Positions 9,462-18,804 are shown, counted from the first letter of the stretch. The stretch is DNA of 64,000 nucleotides from Ascidiaceihabitans sp. (GCA_028825475.1 JAPKAB010000004.1:1-64000), one strand, 5' to 3'. Numbers and translations are program-made. Notes: a model not told the origin generated them from the sequence alone.

Positions 9462-10073
9462 TTGCTTAAAGTCGGGTCAACTAAAAGGATCTATCGTATC
9501 AATAAGTTTGCCACTCAGACGCTATCAATAGCTCATCAAGGCGTAGTTAGAAACACTCGTCGATGGCTTGAACAAATGGTGGTAGGATTAAACCTATGCC
9601 CATTTTCATGTAAAGTCATCGCCCAAGACCAAGTGTATTATGCCATATGTGATGACACCAAAGATGCGCAACTAAAGCATTTCTATGTGACGGAATTACA
9701 GCGCCTACTTGAGGCTGACGAAAATGACGTTGCCACCAGCTTACTCATGTTTACTAAAGGTCTAGACGAGTTCAACGATTACCTCGCCTTACTCGATTGG
9801 TTTCAGGAGCTGTTGGAGAACGCAGAACTGACTGAACATATTCAATTAGCTTCATTTCATCCTCAATATCAATTTGAGGGTGTCGCTGCTAACGATCTTA
9901 GCCACTTCACCAATCGCTCACCCTACCCCATCATACATCTTCTGCGTCAAAATCAAGTGACCAAAGCCCTTGCTCACATTTCGGACCCCAAAAAAATCTA
10001 TTTAGATAACATAAAAACACTGGATGAACTTGGTCGTCAAAAGGTCGAAGCACTCTGCCCATGGGGTAAATAA
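9462..10073 (+). CDS. DUF1415 family protein
   Basis: About 203 aa from a TTG start at 9462; the start is uncertain because the conserved family region begins near residue 31 (TRRWLEQMVVGLNLCPF). Other family features are the histidine-rich ASFHPQYQF and a SPYPIIHLLRQ segment. Function is unknown and the protein looks cytosolic. I know the family mainly from gammaproteobacteria. The gene and the next one are more A+T-rich than neighbours and have different codon choice (many AAA, TTA, CAA), consistent with acquisition from outside the lineage. About 50 bp separates it from the ABC1 kinase gene, so they may be co-transcribed. Confidence 0.75.
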   Translation: MLKVGSTKRIYRINKFATQTLSIAHQGVVRNTRRWLEQMVVGLNLCPFSCKVIAQDQVYYAICDDTKDAQLKHFYVTELQRLLEADENDVATSLLMFTKGLDEFNDYLALLDWFQELLENAELTEHIQLASFHPQYQFEGVAANDLSHFTNRSPYPIIHLLRQNQVTKALAHISDPKKIYLDNIKTLDELGRQKVEALCPWGK

Positions 10074-10124
10074 AAAACGTTAGCATTGCATTGTAACCGC
10101 TGTTTACCCAGCTAACTCTAGTTC

Positions 10125-11465
10125 ATGAAAAACAGCCGCGATAATGATGACGTACGCTCCATTCCATTGCCTGCCAGTCGCATGGCGCGCATGGGTAAAC
10201 TAGGCTCGTTGACTGCAGGTGTCGCCACAAACATGGCCCTCAATGGTGTCAAACAATTGGGACAAGGGAAGCGCCCCTCTCTACGCGGCCTCTTGTTAAC
10301 TCCATCAAACGTAAAACGTGTATCAGATCAGTTGGCTCAGATGCGTGGCGCAGCGATGAAAATTGGGCAACTTATGTCCATGGACACTGGAGAGGTACTT
10401 CCACCAGAACTATCCCAAATTCTGGTGCGATTGCGTGATAGCGCACACCCTATGCCGCCTGCCCAGCTAAAAAAGGTTTTAAACGCTGAATGGCCAAAGC
10501 AATGGTTACAATCTTTTCAAAGCTTTAACGTTCGCTCAATTGCTGCGGCCTCCATCGGACAAGTGCACCGTGCTCAACTAAAAGACGGGCGTGATCTCGC
10601 AATCAAAGTGCAATATCCTGGTGTTGCAAACAGTATCGACAGCGATGTCGCAAATGTTGGCGTTCTGATGCGTATGTCTGGCTTATTACCCGCAGGTTTC
10701 AAACTAGGTTCCTATCTCGAGGAAGGCCGTAAACAGCTACACGAAGAAACCAATTACATGCGAGAGGCCACCCAACTTTTACGGTTCCGTGATTTGCTAA
10801 AAGACATGAAGCAATTTGTTGTCCCCGAAATGCATAGTGACTGGACCACCCCAAATGTTCTAGCAATGACATATGTGGCAGGCGTCCCAATTGAAACCGT
10901 TGCAGAAGAAGCTCAAGAAATTCGCGACCGAATTGCCAAAGACCTAATTGATCTTACTTTGCACGAGCTATTCTCATTCGGAGTCATGCAAACCGATCCA
11001 AACTTTGCCAATTATCTTTATCAACCAGATAATCAACGCATCGTGCTGTTAGACTTCGGTGCAACCCATGACATAGCACCCAGCATCGTAAAATTTTACC
11101 ATCAACTTATTCAGGCTGGTCTTGCTGGCAATACTGCCGCTCTTGAAGAGGTTATCAAGGGTATTGGATTCATAGATGATGACACCAAAGACAGACACCG
11201 CAAACAAGTCGTTAATATGGTTAAACTTGTATTTGATACGCTGCAAAGCAACCGTAACCTAGATTTTGCAAATACAAGTCTCGCAACGCATATTCAGGAT
11301 CAAGCAATATATTTGGCCAAGGATGGCTTTGTCCCGCCGCCATTACCAATCGACATCCTGCTGTTACAGAGGAAATTTGGCGGGGTGTTTTTGCTTGCAG
11401 CTAAGCTTTCGGCCCGGGTTGATATCATGGCGTTGTTAGACAAGCATTTGTGTAAAAACCGCTAG
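10125..11465 (+). CDS. ABC1/UbiB (AarF/ADCK) family atypical kinase
   Basis: 446 aa. It carries the ADCK hallmark KxGQ motif (MKIGQLMSMD, about residues 82-91), an Ala-rich nucleotide loop (IAAASIGQVHRAQ), the lysine of IKVQYPG, the EETNY motif, an N-containing catalytic loop (DPNFANYLY) and the DFG-like LLDFGATHD. Members are atypical ATPases/kinases linked to ubiquinone biosynthesis and membrane lipid homeostasis. This is probably not the housekeeping UbiB, which is longer (about 520 aa), has a C-terminal membrane anchor and sits with ubiE. Base composition resembles the preceding DUF1415 gene, suggesting joint transfer. It ends in TAG. Confidence 0.85.
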   Translation: MKNSRDNDDVRSIPLPASRMARMGKLGSLTAGVATNMALNGVKQLGQGKRPSLRGLLLTPSNVKRVSDQLAQMRGAAMKIGQLMSMDTGEVLPPELSQILVRLRDSAHPMPPAQLKKVLNAEWPKQWLQSFQSFNVRSIAAASIGQVHRAQLKDGRDLAIKVQYPGVANSIDSDVANVGVLMRMSGLLPAGFKLGSYLEEGRKQLHEETNYMREATQLLRFRDLLKDMKQFVVPEMHSDWTTPNVLAMTYVAGVPIETVAEEAQEIRDRIAKDLIDLTLHELFSFGVMQTDPNFANYLYQPDNQRIVLLDFGATHDIAPSIVKFYHQLIQAGLAGNTAALEEVIKGIGFIDDDTKDRHRKQVVNMVKLVFDTLQSNRNLDFANTSLATHIQDQAIYLAKDGFVPPPLPIDILLLQRKFGGVFLLAAKLSARVDIMALLDKHLCKNR

Positions 11466-11654
11466 GACAAAATTATCAACTGCAGCATCTTGTACATAAG
11501 CTAACCAAGTGCATCTTAATTCGAGAAAAGCTCGATATATTAATAGAGCCATGGCAGGCCGCGATTGTTGGGACTGCCAAAGCAACCCCTTGTTGATCGT
11601 CGTAATTTACATAAGAGTACGGCAGCAATAATGCCAAACTCCGAAAGGACAGAA

Positions 11655-12062
11655 ATGACAAAACTTACTGGTAAATGCCTTTGTGGCGAAGTCTCATTCG
11701 CAGCTGATGGTGACGTGCCTGTTATGGCCAATTGCCACTGTACCGCATGTCGCCAATCAACAGGCAGTGCTTTTGCAACGTTGATGTTCATGAAGCAGGA
11801 TGATGTAACAGTTAGCGGCACGCCAAAAACTTTTGAACACAAATCAGACGGCGGCAACCTGATGACCAAGCATTTCTGTGGAACTTGCGGTACACCACTG
11901 TTTACTCAGAATTCAGCTCGCGAAGGTATGCTTGGCTTGCGTGCAGGTATCATCAACGAACATGAAGAGTTCACCCCTAAAGTGAATGTCTATACGTCGA
12001 GCAAGATGAAATCGACTGTTCTCGACGACGGCATCCCTGCCTTTGAAAAGATGCCAGGTTAA
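11655..12062 (+). CDS. GFA family protein (CENP-V/GFA zinc fold)
   Basis: About 135 aa. Zinc-binding cysteines are in the family pattern: C-L-C-G near the N-terminus, CHCTACRQSTG in the middle, and CGTCGTPLF later. Relatives include glutathione-dependent formaldehyde-activating enzyme, but most members have no proven activity. The ATG at 11655 is preferred over 11565 or 11631 because AAAGGAC lies just upstream and the GKCLCGEV motif begins at the normal distance. It is monocistronic, followed by about 270 bp without a clear gene. Confidence 0.85.
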   Translation: MTKLTGKCLCGEVSFAADGDVPVMANCHCTACRQSTGSAFATLMFMKQDDVTVSGTPKTFEHKSDGGNLMTKHFCGTCGTPLFTQNSAREGMLGLRAGIINEHEEFTPKVNVYTSSKMKSTVLDDGIPAFEKMPG

Positions 12063-12333
12063 ACTAAGTCTACCTCCAGAAACTGATTTGGTTTTTGGGG
12101 GTAAATGCCATTTAAAGTAGCGATACTTTGATTTCTCCAAGTGCATCCGACAGCCTTCCATTTTAATGCTGAAAGAACGGATGCTGTGACCCCGCGATTG
12201 TAAGATATTCGCTGTCACATTTTTCCGCAATGGTATGGGTCAGTGTTTCAGACCGTGCATAACCCTGCTTGATTTGATCAAAAGTTGGCCGGTATCATAT
12301 CTCCTTACAAAAAATCACGGCGACTGCAGATGA

Positions 12334-12711
12334 TTATTGGCGTTTCAGTTTTGATAGCATCAATAGCGCCAACGCTATGCTCGCAGGAACAAGTTGAGGA
12401 AGCCCTGCTTTCATGGCGACTGTCACTGCCGCCATGAAACCTGCAGCGGCAACGAAAATCAAAAAACATACAGCAATGTTGAATTGCCATTTTTCATCTT
12501 TGATCAAGAGAGACCAAACCAATCCAACGGCTAGAAAAGCGTTATAGATGCCTTGGTTGGCAGCCATATGAACAGTTTTCTCAAAAAGCTCTGCTGGAAA
12601 AGTGTCGAACACTTTCGGGCCACGCGAAGTCCAAGCGAAAATTTCGAACCAAGCAATATAGAGATGAAGCGCTGCAATGAGAACGACAAGAATTAGCGCT
12701 ATTTTTTTCAT
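12334..12711 (-). CDS. DUF1304 family integral membrane protein
   Basis: 125 aa with four hydrophobic segments (about residues 3-22, 52-69, 77-97 and 102-118), matching the DUF1304 topology. Conserved-looking polar residues are in the first segment and loop (ALHLYIAWFEIFAW) and the ANQGIYNAFLA motif. It sits in the inner membrane; function unknown. It is transcribed alone, convergent with the GFA gene and divergent from the YHYH gene cluster, with about 300 bp of AT-rich sequence upstream. Confidence 0.8.
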   Translation of the reverse strand: MKKIALILVVLIAALHLYIAWFEIFAWTSRGPKVFDTFPAELFEKTVHMAANQGIYNAFLAVGLVWSLLIKDEKWQFNIAVCFLIFVAAAGFMAAVTVAMKAGLPQLVPASIALALLMLSKLKRQ

Positions 12712-13009
12712 GACCTATTCCCATTTTTAACAAAATTTGTAGCCATAAGGCCGAAATATATTACTTGATTTAAATTTTATATCACACCTTTAAGTCGAAA
12801 GGCTAAATTATCAGGAAAGCAGATATGACCGCGTGAATTTGAACCAATCAGCAGTCGCGACCCAAGCGAATGACATGAGCGAAACCAGCTCCTTAATCAC
12901 AAGCAAAATCAAAAAGATCGCTTTGAACGACGGAAACCTTTGTGCTGAACGTTGAAGTCATGTGATCCCTCGCTGTGAGTGTTAAAAACTTCAATGAAAG
13001 AGAAGCCCC

Positions 13010-13843
13010 ATGAAAAAATTACTCGTGTCCAGTATTGCTGTGGTTTCTTTATTGGGGGCTGCTTTTGCGTTTAATCTACCGCCATTTTTCTCGAACCACC
13101 AAACTCAGTTAGGGAACATTGACACCGCCGCTGCCGTGGTCGCGGCAGGTTGGGCCGATCATGTCGACATAACCGTTGATACTGATTTAAACACCTTTCG
13201 CTTTCGATCCAATGGTATGCCCAGTCATGGGTTTGCCGAGAAGTACCTGATCCCTAATGATGTGGGCTCTCAACCTTTCGCAGACAACACATCTGACGAA
13301 TTTACGGTCGTGGATTCAGCCACATTTTTCACCAAAACGGACATCGACACAACGATTTCTACCCTTCCGTTTTACAGCGAAAAAACCACCCAAACCTCGT
13401 TAGGCCGCATAGGTGTCGCCCTAAGTGGTGCGCAGCTCTTTAATGATTATGAAGATAAGGCAATGTCTGTTGTCGCCATGGATGATAATGTCATTCACAA
13501 CCACGTGCCATTTGTGGATGAATGTAACGGACATACTTTGGTGGATGGCACGAACTACCACTATCACGGCATTCCAGTTTGCATAACTGAAGCTGCCACG
13601 ACCGTTGGTGAGCATTCCGTTATGATCGGCGTGCTTGAGGATGGGTTTCCTGTATATGCCAACCAAGGACAAGGCGGGGTTACGATCACCAACACCGATT
13701 TGGATGATTGTAGCGGCCACGTCGATGTAACGCCTGAATTCCCAACCGGGATCTACCACTATCACCTAACCGCAGATGAGGCACCATATATGATTGATTG
13801 CTACCACGGTGCGATTGAAACGTCGTGGTTCGGTGGTAAATGA
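13010..13843 (+). CDS. Secreted YHYH-domain protein
   Basis: 277 aa with a clear N-terminal signal sequence (residues 1-21, hydrophobic core VSSIAVVSLLGAAFAF). It contains two YHYH signatures, one around residue 183 (NYHYHGIPVC) and one around 246 (IYHYHLTADEAPYMIDCYHG), each followed by cysteines. YHYH proteins are extracytoplasmic with unknown function; clustered His and Cys suggest metal binding, which is inference. It is first of a five-gene run of secreted-protein genes, and its stop overlaps the start of the next (ATGA), indicating translational coupling. Confidence 0.85.
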   Translation: MKKLLVSSIAVVSLLGAAFAFNLPPFFSNHQTQLGNIDTAAAVVAAGWADHVDITVDTDLNTFRFRSNGMPSHGFAEKYLIPNDVGSQPFADNTSDEFTVVDSATFFTKTDIDTTISTLPFYSEKTTQTSLGRIGVALSGAQLFNDYEDKAMSVVAMDDNVIHNHVPFVDECNGHTLVDGTNYHYHGIPVCITEAATTVGEHSVMIGVLEDGFPVYANQGQGGVTITNTDLDDCSGHVDVTPEFPTGIYHYHLTADEAPYMIDCYHGAIETSWFGGK

Positions 13844-14316
13844 TCATGACCAAGTTGTCGTTTGGTCTTGCGGGACTATTTCTGGGGATTATCGCAACAG
13901 GTGTCACATTCGCCTATCTGTCCAGCGCCAAGGAAATGGATGTAGATATGTCAACGATGGGTATCGACCATCAACATCCCGCCCGTCCAGTGTCGAGCGA
14001 CCTGCCAATACCCACTGTGACCCATCTGATGTTTCCAGATGCCATGGATGGCTACAATGTTCAGATATTGACGCGAAACTTCACATTTACGCCCGCATCG
14101 ATCAATCGAACTCCCGCAGCGAACGAAGGCCATTCTCATATCTATGTGAACGAAACCAAAATCGCGAGAGTTTATGGCGTATGGTACCATCTACCTGCAA
14201 ACTTTTTCCACTCCGGAGAAAATCAAGTGCGTGTTACTTTGAATGCCAATGATCACAGCACGTGGACGGTAGAGGGGGATGTTATTGCTTCGACAGTGAG
14301 TGTGGTGAGACCCTAA
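13840..14316 (+). CDS. Small exported/anchored protein of YHYH cluster, unknown function
   Basis: 158 aa. An N-terminal hydrophobic segment (residues about 6-27) acts as a signal or membrane anchor, followed by a His/Asp-rich linker (DHQHPARP) and a compact beta-rich domain. The segment GHSHIYVNETKIARVYG, then WYHLP and NANDHS, suggests a cupredoxin-like or other metal-binding sandwich domain; I do not recognise a named family. The start overlaps the upstream YHYH stop by 4 nt; a second ATG lies two codons later. The overlap implies co-production with the YHYH protein. Confidence 0.65.
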   Translation: MIMTKLSFGLAGLFLGIIATGVTFAYLSSAKEMDVDMSTMGIDHQHPARPVSSDLPIPTVTHLMFPDAMDGYNVQILTRNFTFTPASINRTPAANEGHSHIYVNETKIARVYGVWYHLPANFFHSGENQVRVTLNANDHSTWTVEGDVIASTVSVVRP

Positions 14317-14627
14317 GCCTAAAAAAATTCGAAAACCACAGCGGCCATTTAACTGGCAAGTTGTAACGACCCGCTTTGTCCGGTGGGTTCAACATTGAAC
14401 TTCAGAAAAATGAACAATTTGCTGAGCGGTTTGGTCGAATAACCGCCCAGAACCCGTTTCACAGCATGGCCGTGGTGCAGCAAATGTCTGGTTTTTACAA
14501 ATGCTTGCGCCCGTTGCCCATGTTCTAAGCACTGCCGTCGTGTTCTTCAAAAAAATAGAAATAAACTTTCGACGGAAACATGACTGCCCCCCGTTAAACC
14601 AATAACAGCAATAAAGGGGACAAACAC
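14317..14627. other. Intergenic region
   Basis: 311 bp between the first and second YHYH genes with no supportable frame. AAAGGGG about 10 nt before the ATG at 14628 is a good ribosome binding site. The gap may hold a separate promoter for the second half of the cluster. Confidence 0.4.
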
Positions 14628-15634
14628 ATGTTCGACTATGACCGCAAACCCGTCCAGCCTATAAAGATGCAGGCCTTAGCTATCGTAGCCGCAATCGCAG
14701 CGTTCCCCTTCGCAGCACAGGCACACGAGGACGAAGCGCACTGTGAAGCTGTTGAGGTATCAGTCTCCGACGCCGGTTTTGGCGATGTCGTGACGGTCAT
14801 TTGTAACGATGGGCAAGCGTTGATTGCTTCGAATACTTACCCCGCCCATCCTATGATGACAGGCATTGTCGGCACCAATGAACAAGTCCCTGTGCCTGCT
14901 GAAAATTACATCTCGCCCATCCCCTTGCAACCGGTCCTCGGATCAGAGCCGCATACCCGCGACGCCGCACTTGGTGTGGCCGTGAATGGCGTGCCAATCT
15001 ATGATTATACGGGGGGCGGAGAGATGAGCGCCACCGACCTGTCCGAACATCAGGCACGAAATGACACGGTGCTCACCCAACAGCTTGATATCTTTGGTGG
15101 CCATGCGGGGCGGGGCGGGGCGATGACTATCACTATCACACAACGCCAACTTGCATGATCGCACAAATGCCCAATGCCGGACCTGACGCGATTATCGGCT
15201 GGGCCTTTGACGGCTTCCCGCTGTATGGCGATGTGAACCCAGACGGCACAACAATTACTGACGGTGATCTGGATCTATGCAACGGGCAGCCAGACGATGT
15301 CTTTGGCTATCGCTATCATACGTCCGAAGGGCCGCCCTACATCATCCAATGTCTAATGGGCGAAACTGCTGCACCGCGCGATCTTCCTCGTGTCCCGCCA
15401 CTTGAGGCCTCGGGCTGGTTCAACACCATGGAGCCTGGCGTGCCCCCACGTGGTGGTGTTCAAAATCTTGTATTCACTCAAACCCCTTCGGGATTGCGCT
15501 CCATGACTTACAGCTTTGATGGCGATGACTTTTATATGAACTACACCCCGTCCGAAACAGCCAATTGTTATGACTTTGAAACCCGAAGGATCACAGATGG
15601 TGGCGACACCTACACTGGTGAATTATGCCGATGA
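14628..15634 (+). pseudogene. YHYH-domain secreted protein, frameshifted in a GGGGC repeat
   Basis: Two abutting frames are parts of one YHYH gene. Residues 1-166 of the first frame (14628-15158) carry a signal peptide (AIVAAIAAFPFAAQAHE) and the N-terminal half ending GGHAGRG. The second frame (ATG 15155 to 15634) continues with the C-terminal half, including GWAFDGFPLYGD and FGYRYHTSEGPPYIIQC. Read in the second frame, bases just before 15155 give DDYHYHTTPTC, the YHYH signature itself. Removing one of three GGGGC units at 15107-15121 restores a continuous frame of about 333 codons. Either the gene is a recent pseudogene, it switches by slippage, or the repeat was miscounted. The frames overlap as ATGA, so the C-terminal part might still be translated. 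Confidence 0.8.
15107..15121 (+). repeat. (GGGGC)x3 short tandem repeat at frameshift
   Basis: Three perfect 5-bp units inside the second YHYH gene. Because the unit is not a multiple of three, gain or loss of a unit switches the frame; two units would give the intact YHYH protein. Confidence 0.9.
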
Positions 15635-16212
15635 CTCGCTGCGCGTTCTTAGGCTGGGTCAGCGTCTTGACCCTGTCAACTGTCTTAACCGGTGCTGCCA
15701 TGGCGCAAGAGGCGTTTACCTTAACAAGTCCTGCCATGGGGGATGGGGAAACGTTGCCCGCCGACCTAAGGTGTACCCGCTATGGTGGCGATGGGCTGTC
15801 TCCACCGTTGGAATGGTCCAACCCACCAGAAGACACAGCAAGCTTCGCCCTCATCATGTACCATTACCCGCTCGGAGGGAGAGAAGGCGTGGATGCGCCC
15901 AGCCAGTATTGGCATTTATGGAATATCCCTGTTGGCACGGTATCATTGCCCCGCGGCAATCCGGACGCCATCGGAAATGAGGGGGCCAACAAAGACGCAA
16001 AGGCAACAGGATATACCTCGCCCTGTTCACCAAAACAGTGGTTTTCATTCACCAGAGAACCACAACACCAGTATTTTATCGAACTTTTCGCCTTGAATGC
16101 TCCACTTGAGATGCTGCCTGCGCACGACGATCTGTCGGTTGATTGGAAGACCATGACCACAGCAATGGCAGGTAAGGTGCTCACCTCGACGCGGATTTCG
16201 TTTTTGAACTGA
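15625..16212 (+). CDS. Exported PEBP family protein (YbhB/YbcL type)
   Basis: 195 aa. Signal peptide (residues about 5-28, ending GAAMAQE) followed by a phosphatidylethanolamine-binding-protein fold: LTSPAMGDGETLP, the strand with SPPLEWSNPPEDTASFALIMY, the YWHLWNIP motif, and a late FELFALN-like segment (FIELFALN). Bacterial PEBP proteins are periplasmic with unknown ligands. The start overlaps the end of the frameshifted YHYH frame by 10 nt, so it depends on translation of that C-terminal frame or a re-start. Confidence 0.9.
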   Translation: MPMTRCAFLGWVSVLTLSTVLTGAAMAQEAFTLTSPAMGDGETLPADLRCTRYGGDGLSPPLEWSNPPEDTASFALIMYHYPLGGREGVDAPSQYWHLWNIPVGTVSLPRGNPDAIGNEGANKDAKATGYTSPCSPKQWFSFTREPQHQYFIELFALNAPLEMLPAHDDLSVDWKTMTTAMAGKVLTSTRISFLN

Positions 16213-16258
16213 TCTGGCCCTCCCGACTGACACGAGATGAACAAATAATGGAAACCCT

Positions 16259-16906
16259 ATGCGCGCCCTTATAACTACAGCTCTTATCGTCACCGCAACA
16301 GCGGGCCTGACAGAGCCCAAATCCATTACAGCAGACATCTGGGCCGACAACTGGTTTGCGATGTATGCCAATGGTGATCTCATAATTGAGGATTCAATAC
16401 CTATCACAACCGAGCGTTCCTTTAATGCCGAAACAACGACCTTCACGGCTGAGTTGCCGATCACGATTGCATTTGAGGTGCGGGACTTCAAAGCAAACGA
16501 CACGGGTCTCGAGTATATCGGAACAAGTCGTCAGCAGATGGGCGATGGCGGTCTAATCGCGCAGTTCTTGGATGCCACCACCGGCGAGACGGTTGCCGTG
16601 ACGAATACCGATGTACGCTGCCTCGTGATACACCGCGCACCTATTGATCGCGCTTGCGAAAACGAAAGCAGCCCCATCGCGGGTGTCGGTCCATGCGGAT
16701 TTGTCGTGACGGAAACCCCGACCAACTGGACCACCCCCAATTTTGACGACAGAAAGTGGCCTAACGCTGTACGTCACTCCGAATGGGCGGTCGGCCCCAA
16801 GGACGGCTATGACACGATAAGCTGGAACTGGGATGCCAAGCTTATCTGGAGCGATGATCTTGTCCAAGATAATACTCTTTTGTGCCGCATGACCATTGAA
16901 GACTAA
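16259..16906 (+). CDS. Secreted protein of unknown function (YHYH-PEBP cluster)
   Basis: 215 aa. A short signal sequence (residues 1-17) precedes a beta-rich domain starting ADIWADNWFAMYANGDLI, reminiscent of galactose-binding-like domains with a bound-ligand tryptophan. A second part holds four cysteines (two in RCLVIHRAPIDRACE, one in GPCGF, one near the C-terminus) that may form disulfides, and a segment TNWTTPNFDDRKWPNA resembling jelly-roll carbohydrate-binding motifs. It lies 46 bp after the PEBP gene and is the last member of the secreted cluster. I do not recognise a named family. Confidence 0.65.
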   Translation: MRALITTALIVTATAGLTEPKSITADIWADNWFAMYANGDLIIEDSIPITTERSFNAETTTFTAELPITIAFEVRDFKANDTGLEYIGTSRQQMGDGGLIAQFLDATTGETVAVTNTDVRCLVIHRAPIDRACENESSPIAGVGPCGFVVTETPTNWTTPNFDDRKWPNAVRHSEWAVGPKDGYDTISWNWDAKLIWSDDLVQDNTLLCRMTIED

Positions 16907-17236
16907 TGTTACACCAGAGACATTCATGTTCATTATCTATGATTTTTTTGGTACCCCAAACAGAAGCCCCGCCATGGAATTAAATTCCATTCATTTACGT
17001 ACCCATATCACACAAGCATGGCACGGGCGGTTACCGGTGATCGTTGGTAACTGCCTAACCCAGATCGACTTTTCAACAATTCCCCAAGATCACGAAACGA
17101 ACTGCAGCCACTGTTTCAGCAAGTACTACCTCATAATTCGGCGACATTTGACTACTTGAAGATCTAGGATGCGGATCATTCCTGTATAGTTTGACCTAAA
17201 CTGCAAGTGGGACAAATAATTCATATTTAGATGGCT
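16907..17236. other. Intergenic region between convergent units
   Basis: 330 bp between the secreted cluster and the aldehyde dehydrogenase gene. An 87-codon plus-strand frame crosses it, but it has no family likeness and poor coding character, so I do not call it. Confidence 0.4.
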
Positions 17237-18712
17237 TTACAAAATCGTCCCCGGCCCTCCGGCAATGGAGTGAAGCCCTTGAAACTGCGTCACGCCTTCG
17301 TACCCGAAGTTTCGTCCTATACCCGACTTCTTGAAACCGCCAAATGGCCCATTGTTGTCCATCGCTGACGGACCATGTGCATTGACGAAGGTATATCCTG
17401 CCTCAATTTTCCGAGCGAGAGCCACTGCCCTCTGGGTGTCTGCTGTCCAAATTGATGAGGCAAGGCCAAACGGGTCGTCATTGGCCATAGCAATGGCTTC
17501 AGCCTCTGTTTCAAACGGGATGATTGGCAAGATTGGACCAAACTGCTCTTTGCGCACAACCGACAACGACACATCGGCGTTCAAAACCAAAACAGGGCGT
17601 TGGAAGTACCCCTTTTGATACAACTCTTGATCTGGGACCTGCCCCAATTCATGAACGTCTTGGCCTGCCGCGCGTGCCTCCGCGATCATGTTTGCAACAA
17701 CCTTCAGTTGTTTTGCATTGTTCATAGGCCCCATTGTCGTTTCAGGTAACAAACCATCGCCAATCACCTGCGCATCGACAACGGCCCTCAATCCAGCGAC
17801 CACCTCATCATAGCGCGACTTATGTACGTAAAGCCGTTTCAGAGCGTAACATATCTGCCCTGTGGACATGAACGACGCACGGTACAAGCGTTGAAATACA
17901 TCGCCTGTCAGGTCAGCATCATGGCAAACGATACCGGCATCATTGCCGCCTAACTCTAGCGTGACTGGGGTGATATTTTCAGCGGCCACTTTCATTACAT
18001 GACGGCCCACATCGACGGAGCCAGTAAAATTCACAAAACGAACCAAGGGATGCCCAATAATGGCATCACCAATCCGAGACGCTGATCCGGTGACAATATT
18101 CACAACACCTGGTGGCAACATTTCGGCAATCCGGCTTAGCGTCATAGCAGGCGCGAGTGCTGAATTGGCCGATGGCTTCACTACAACGGTGTTCCCGGCC
18201 ATTAACGCCTGCGGTAGCTTGGCACCCAAAATTGCCAACGGCCAATTCCACGGCACAACCAAAGCGGCAACACCGCGCGGTTGCCGTGTTATAATCGTGT
18301 CGTTTGGCGCTTCTTTTATATGTTCGTCTTGTTCAAGACGATCTGCATAATTTGCACATTGCAAGAAGCGTTCACCAAGCCGGCTGATCTCTAGCCGTGT
18401 TTCAAAAACGATCTTCCCATGTTCGCGTGTAAAAAGACGTGCGCGCGCCTCTACCTCTTCCATGTCTTGCGTGATAGCTGCAGCGACTTTGCGTAACATC
18501 TCTGCTCGCTCTGCATAACTAAGTGCCGCCCATGCAGGAAATGCTCGATGCGCGGCCTTCATCGCGGCCTCAACATCGTCAGGTGTCCCTGCCGCGGCCC
18601 GTCCAACTAACTCAGAAGGCCGAGCAGGATTAAAGATATCGTAGGTCCCGCCGTCCGATGCAGGCCGCGCGGCACCACCAATAAAGAGCTTTGTTTCAAC
18701 CGTATCTGACAT
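17237..18712 (-). CDS. NAD(P)-dependent aldehyde dehydrogenase
   Basis: About 491 aa, standard ALDH size. Catalytic cysteine is C288 in STGQICYALKR, the general-base glutamate E253 in TLELGGND, and the Rossmann region includes VVPWNWPL, VVKPS and FTGS. It oxidises aldehydes to carboxylates in the cytosol; substrate unknown. I use the ATG at 18712, preceded by GGAG, rather than the one 13 codons upstream. It lies 92 bp downstream of the LysR gene on the same strand and next to the divergent SDR-P450 operon, so it plausibly oxidises an aldehyde produced by P450/SDR action. Confidence 0.9.
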   Translation of the reverse strand: MSDTVETKLFIGGAARPASDGGTYDIFNPARPSELVGRAAAGTPDDVEAAMKAAHRAFPAWAALSYAERAEMLRKVAAAITQDMEEVEARARLFTREHGKIVFETRLEISRLGERFLQCANYADRLEQDEHIKEAPNDTIITRQPRGVAALVVPWNWPLAILGAKLPQALMAGNTVVVKPSANSALAPAMTLSRIAEMLPPGVVNIVTGSASRIGDAIIGHPLVRFVNFTGSVDVGRHVMKVAAENITPVTLELGGNDAGIVCHDADLTGDVFQRLYRASFMSTGQICYALKRLYVHKSRYDEVVAGLRAVVDAQVIGDGLLPETTMGPMNNAKQLKVVANMIAEARAAGQDVHELGQVPDQELYQKGYFQRPVLVLNADVSLSVVRKEQFGPILPIIPFETEAEAIAMANDDPFGLASSIWTADTQRAVALARKIEAGYTFVNAHGPSAMDNNGPFGGFKKSGIGRNFGYEGVTQFQGLHSIAGGPGTIL

Positions 18713-18740
18713 GGTAAGATCTCCAATTATTTGGATAACC

Positions 18741-18760
18741 TTACGTGACATACGTGATAA
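18741..18760. promoter_or_regulatory. Direct repeat upstream of aldehyde dehydrogenase
   Basis: Two tandem copies of TACGTGA(C/T)A lie between the LysR stop and the aldehyde dehydrogenase start. It is a candidate operator; no regulator can be assigned. Confidence 0.3.
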
Positions 18761-18804
18761 GATAGAGTGATAAGTAACAAATCGCTGTCGCTCCAGCTTA
18801 TCAC

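Noticed and set aside
12163-12300. Minus-strand frame of about 43 codons ending FFQH-stop between the GFA and DUF1304 genes
   Set aside because: It reads like coding sequence (TIAEKCDSEYLTIAG) but has no start in frame, an upstream TGA and no recognised family. It may be a gene remnant, but I cannot support it as a feature.
16896-17159. Plus-strand frame of 87 codons after the secreted cluster
   Set aside because: No ribosome binding site, no family resemblance and unusual composition; it overlaps the end of the preceding gene.
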